From NCBI RefSeq assembly GCF_003286085.1, contig NW_020825288.1:2666001-2730000 (forward strand): a DNA stretch of 64,000 nucleotides, in the 5' to 3' direction. Shown piece by piece: positions 59,901-64,000 of the stretch. Each line of letters opens with the position of its first letter. The stretch's first letter is position 1. The notes beneath the pieces are model-generated. The model did not search any database, was not told the DNA's origin, and worked only from the letters and a program-made list of their open reading frames with translations. The stretch is from Drosophila persimilis (lineage: Eukaryota > Arthropoda > Insecta > Diptera > Drosophilidae). Both the position numbers and the translations under genes were made by a program.

Positions 59901-62900
59901 GGAGGTTGAAGTAGGCGGTCAGCTTGGTGGTGCCATGGGAGGCAATGTCCGCATAGACGCGCGCCGGCCTCAACAGACGCAGCAGCAGCGTGATCACCTG
60001 ATGCAGCACCACCTGGGCCTCGCTATTGATGTCGCTGGAACGTACAAAGTGTAGCCTAACGCATGTTTGATTGTTGAAGGGATAGGGATGGAGGGACACA
60101 CTTACCGATAGCTGTGCGGATTGAGGGCCAACAGCTTGTGCTGCGAGTGCGCCCGAAAGTTGGCGCGGAAGGGCTGCGAGGGTACCAGAGCCACCAGCAG
60201 GAAGGCGGCAGCTAGAACATGTGTAAGGGACGGTTAGCAGGGCACCTCCATCGAGTGGATAAAGTACTGCATGCCATACCATTCCGCACGCGCGTGTTGT
60301 CGTGGGCTAGAAGGAACTGCTCCAGCCACTGCTCAGCGGATTGGAGGATCCAGGCGTGGGCTATCTTGTTTTTGGTGGCCTGCAGGGAGAGCCAGTCGAG
60401 CACGGACTGCGGGCAGTACTCGGCGGCGTCCCACATGCGGGGCAGAATGAGTTGCGTGAAGCAGGGCAGGCCCACGGGACCGCCCTGGGTCTCTGTGAGC
60501 AGCGTGAGCAGCTTGAAGAAGGGGGCGCAGAGCTCCGTGTGCTTGGTGACCGACGCGAAGAGCATGCTGACGATCTGGGTGGCCAGGCGGTCGTCCCAGC
60601 GGCAGAGAGCATGGATTAAATGCTTGGTCTGGTGCGGATTAATTCCATCCTTTATTTGTTGGTACAAGAATGGAAAACCCTACAAAAAATATATGCGCAA
60701 AATACATTAAAAATGTGGCATATTAAATCAAAGGCTGAATGAATTGGGTTGAATGACAGTCGTTATATACATTGATTTCAGATTTTGATTCAGTTGTGTT
60801 CAAGGCATTCTTTTCGTGCAAAATGGATTTGAATTATTTGCTTTGCAGCTTTTTGAGCATCACCTTGCCGCCGGCTATGGCGTTAAAGTCTTTTGGGGAG
60901 AGCTTCAGACGGAAATCGGGGCCGCGGGATCTCTCCACGAGGCTGGCACAGAGCGCTATCATCTTGTCCAGCGAGGCCGGCCGCATCTTCTCCACGGAGA
61001 GCGCCTCGTCGGAGGAGTTGTCCTCGTTGTCCGAGCTGATTTCGATCTGTAATGTGCAAAACAAGACGTGCTTTTGATCAAATATTCTCCCCCTTTGTGG
61101 GCCAAATTAGTTGGCAACTAACGCTGTCCGTCGTCTGCTTGTTGCCGAGATAGAAGTCCACCAGGCTCTTGAGCACTCCGATGCGCAGGAGGAACATGGC
61201 CTCCTCGTCGCCCATGCGCGAGAACTCGCACAGCAGGCTGAAGTACTCGGACAGATGACGGAGATGCGAGCGCGCCCCGTGCTCCAGCAGCGAGATCAGG
61301 GAGCCAATGAATCGCGTCACGCACGAGGCCTGGCCAATCAGCTCCTTACCTTCGTCATCTGTCTCCACGTCCAGGAACAGATCCGCATGGGATGCCCTGC
61401 AGAAGCAGACATTAGTCAGCTGCAAAGAGCACTCGCTGGACGGGACTTACCTCAGCTGCTGGATTACGTGGATGACTAGCCGCTGAAACATTTGGCGCAC
61501 CATTTGATTGGGGCACTGGATGAGCACCTGGACTGGCCAGAATGGCTCCAGGGCCATCTGGGACAGAAACCACTCGCAGGCCTCATGGCTCCCAATGAAC
61601 TCCTTGGTCAGCAGCTCCACCCAGTGCACCATTGTGGGCTTCTCCAGGGGAAGAGACCACAAAAGACATTGAACTAATGACTGACTGGATCCAAAATAAA
61701 GTGTTTTTAGTACCTTCTCCTTGGCATGGATGAAGGTCTCGATGAAGAACGACACCGACAACTGGGCAGCCATGCAGGTGTAGTCGGCTTCGGAGACCAG
61801 AGTCTGCGGTATGATGCTGCACAGCTGCCACATGAAGCTGCAAAGAAAAGAGAAGAGAAGAGGCATTTGTCACTCAGTTTATGCCAGCGTTTGCCGCTGC
61901 TCTGCTCACTTGAAGTATGTGTGGTCGAAGATGTTGCGCTCCTGCAGGAACTGGCGGTTGTCCTGCCAGATCCAGTCCTCCAGCTCTTTGTTCAGCAGAG
62001 GACGAAGAAGCTGCAGCTTGAAGGACGAAGAAGTCTTGGAGGTGGAAGGTTGCTGCTCGCTGATGCTGCTGCTGCTGTTACTTGGCTTAGAATTATCACA
62101 ATTGGCTGTTAGATGCTCCCCCTCCCCATCCCCATCCTGCTGCTCCTCCTGCGGCTGTTGCTGCTCCTCCTGCGGCTGTTGCTGCTCCTCCTGCGGCTGC
62201 TGCTGCTCCTCCTCCTGGTCCGTCCTGTCAGTCTGCATCTTCCCCTCACGCCGCTCCTCCAGTTTCTCTTTTGGCTCCTCCTTTTTACTCTCGCTCTCCT
62301 TTTCCACTTTCTCCACCTTCGGTGTCTCCTCCACTTCCACCTCCTCCTCCTCCTGGGCACTTGCTGCTCCCGCCTCTGGCTTCTCCTCCACGGCGGGACT
62401 GGGCGTGGGCGTGACCAGCAGCTCGGAATGCCGACGCTGCAGATGCTCCGGCAGCCGTCGCTCGTAGAAAAGCATGTACGCGGAGTTGGTCTTCTCAAAG
62501 CTAAAGTCCAGATACTTTTCCGTCACCGAATCGTAGGTTTTGCTCTGCAAAAAACGGGGAAACACGCATTAGATCGGATAAGGGCGGGCGGAGGCTCAAG
62601 GAGCACTCAGGGACTCAAGGACTCACTGTCATCTCGCCGCCAAAACATTCGGCTGCTATTTGCGAGGGATCAAAGGGCTTGACCTCGGCGTCGTTGAAGA
62701 GGAACCACCGCTCGAGCGGATGGAAGTTGTTCTTCGTTCGCTCCTTGATGAAGCTGTAGTAGTGGCCGCCGTCGGCGGTGCCTGTGTGGACGGTGACGCC
62801 TACCAATTCGTACCTGCAAAGGATTGGGGATACCCTATAGAATGTGCCACGGAGTCGTAAGGGATTCGGTCTCACTCATAGCACTCCTCAATGTCCGCAT

Positions 62901-64000
62901 CCAGCGTTGCCTCAGCCTTTTCGTTCTCATCCCGATCGTTCGCGCCCGATCCCGCCTCGCTCTCCCGCTGCCGCTTCTCGCGCTCCTCTTTGTACTGCTG
63001 CGGCATGAGGGTCTTCTCCACGTAGTGGCGCATGTTCAGGCGCAGCGGGAACGAGAAGTGGGTGTTCACCTTCTCCTTGAGCATCGTTACCATGTTGAAC
63101 GTGTACCGCATCGTATTGAAGCACAGGATCTGGGGCAGCTTCTTGAAGCAGGCCCGCTTCTCGGCGCGCACCTTCTTGCCGCACTGCGAGCAAGTGTACA
63201 TGTTGTCGCCCTCAAGGGTGTCCTTGACGGTGACCTCGTCCAGGGACTCCTGCAAGTTGCGCATATCCGCCACCTGGCAGCGCACCGTGTAGAACTCCTC
63301 GGCGGTGCGCGAGACGTGGCCGCAGTCCAGCGAGACCACGTTGTTGCTGAGCGTCCCGCAGAAGAGCCGCTTCACCAGATGCTTCAGATCGGGCGTCATC
63401 TCCTCCAGCTTAGACACCAGGTCGATGAAGAACTCGGCCATGTCCTTCTGCTCGCCGGTATTCAGCGGCTGGTGGTCCATCTGGTACACCTTGCAGAAGT
63501 TCCTCGGATTGTAGGCCTTCCGCTCCGACTCCAGCAGGTACGCGAACATTCGCTGCAGCTCGAGCAGCGTGGGGGCATGCTTCTGGGCCCCCGCCGGGGG
63601 CACTCGCAGCACCGCCGCTCGGGCCTGGGGCATCATGTACAGGTGCTGGATGCAGGAGGCCATGTAGCAGGTGGCCCCCAGGTTGGTCAGACCCACGTAG
63701 CCGCAGTCGGCTCGCCCCTCGTCGCGGGGCCAGTAGTCCCACGGGTACGGGGGCTTCGGCCCCGACTTGTGCTGGGCCATCAGCCGGCCGTGGAGATAGG
63801 TGAAGTTGGTGGCACAGCCGCGGGTCAGCTCCATTAGCAGATCAAAGGCGGCCGCTCGGGACGTGGGGGACTTGCACTTGGGCTTGTGGCGGTCCGAGGG
63901 CGAGGGCATGTCGAAGAGAAGGCCCAGCAGCTGGTCCATGAAGACCAGGATCTTGGGCTTGTACTTGAAGCGGGTGTCGTGCTTGATCAGGTTCGACATG
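56920..64000 (-). CDS. puf: Puffyeye, giant ubiquitin-specific protease (USP34 orthologue), C-terminal part
   Basis: Fifteen exons with phases that all agree: >64000..62876, 62813..62627, 62544..61910, 61837..61714, 61641..61451, 61396..61123, 61046..60864, 60679..60280, 60211..60106, 60034..59863, 59792..59602, 59536..59184, 59123..58157, 58097..57760, 57695..56920. The gene starts outside the window. It encodes a deubiquitinase that removes ubiquitin from substrates. The USP catalytic domain is in the first exons: Cys box YVGLTNLGATCYMASCIQHL (Cys codon 63667-63669), two CxxC pairs of the zinc ribbon (DCGH and CSQCGKK areas), and the His box GTADGGHYYSF. Then come an acidic insert with EEQQQPQ repeats and a long helical-repeat C-terminal region (e.g. 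SKTEKLM, NHNKHALLTFW, FNYILADHDD, YHRVATQLPVARM) as in USP34. A Gln-rich tract lies near 58730-58930 and a KR-rich tail at 57350-57420 may be a nuclear signal. One intron (59793-59862) starts with GC. Confidence 0.93.
59793..59862 (-). other. GC-AG intron in puffyeye
   Basis: The exon ends with the ATG codon at 59863 and the intron begins GCAAGT, ending TTACAG at 59793. There is no alternative GT nearby that keeps phase. GCAAGT is the standard context for GC-AG introns. Confidence 0.7.
62138..62218. repeat. 21-bp coding repeat in puffyeye
   Basis: Nearly four 21-bp units encode EEQQQPQ repeats on the minus strand. In-frame expansion within the acidic linker between the catalytic domain and the helical region. 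Confidence 0.8.

Noticed and set aside
61811..62467. 218-codon plus-strand ORF rich in Cys and Ser
   Set aside because: Antisense to the puffyeye linker repeats; no independent gene signals.
1..64000. CRISPR arrays, bacterial operons, rRNA or tRNA genes
   Set aside because: None seen; regular repeats here are simple tandem arrays and the gene structures are eukaryotic.

Overview
This is eukaryotic nuclear DNA from a fruit fly. The evidence is the gene content (recognisable Wsck, atlastin and puffyeye orthologues close together), short 54-76 nt introns with GTRAGT donors, glutamine-, asparagine- and alanine-rich coding tracts, and very frequent microsatellites. The gene order fits Drosophila Muller element E. 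An obscura-group species is my guess and cannot be settled from the sequence alone. || Layout. 1-6.5 kb is a transposon-rich accessory stretch. It holds a truncated THAP-domain gene (P-element/THAP type) on the minus strand with a decayed Tc1-like element inside its intron, several tandem repeats, a small unrecognised RGG/Ala-Pro-rich gene on the plus strand, and a complete-ended but coding-dead Tc1-like element of the IR/DR type (4846-6476) flanked by TA. || 6.5-12.8 kb has no gene I can support; it is A/T-rich with microsatellites and probably includes the long 3' untranslated region of the next gene. || 12.8-26.0 kb carries one large minus-strand gene, reconstructed here as ten exons with matching phases. 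It encodes about 2,050-2,090 residues with six C2H2 zinc fingers and an ELM2-SANT module, resembling the TRERF1/MIDEAS/ZNF541 group of HDAC scaffolds. || 26.0-43.0 kb has no convincing coding gene. I read it as 5' intron/regulatory DNA of that gene plus intergenic sequence, with a possible promoter near 42.1-42.5 kb and one tiny ORF behind a TATA box at 38.5 kb. || 43-64 kb is compact and gene-dense: a secreted alkaline phosphatase (+), a J-domain-like protein with YPD in place of HPD (+), the WSC-domain pseudokinase Wsck (-), atlastin (+, head-to-head with Wsck), a 64-residue cysteine-rich metallothionein-like gene (-), and the 3' two-thirds of the giant deubiquitinase puffyeye/USP34 (-), which runs off the right edge. 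|| The genes do not form a pathway; this is an ordinary euchromatic neighbourhood with a transposon-rich left flank. The most unusual observations are a 95-codon open extension in frame after the atlastin stop codon, a 54-nt in-frame intron inside the SANT domain, the YPD J-domain, two non-standard or weak puffyeye donors, and the nested transposon structure at the left end.
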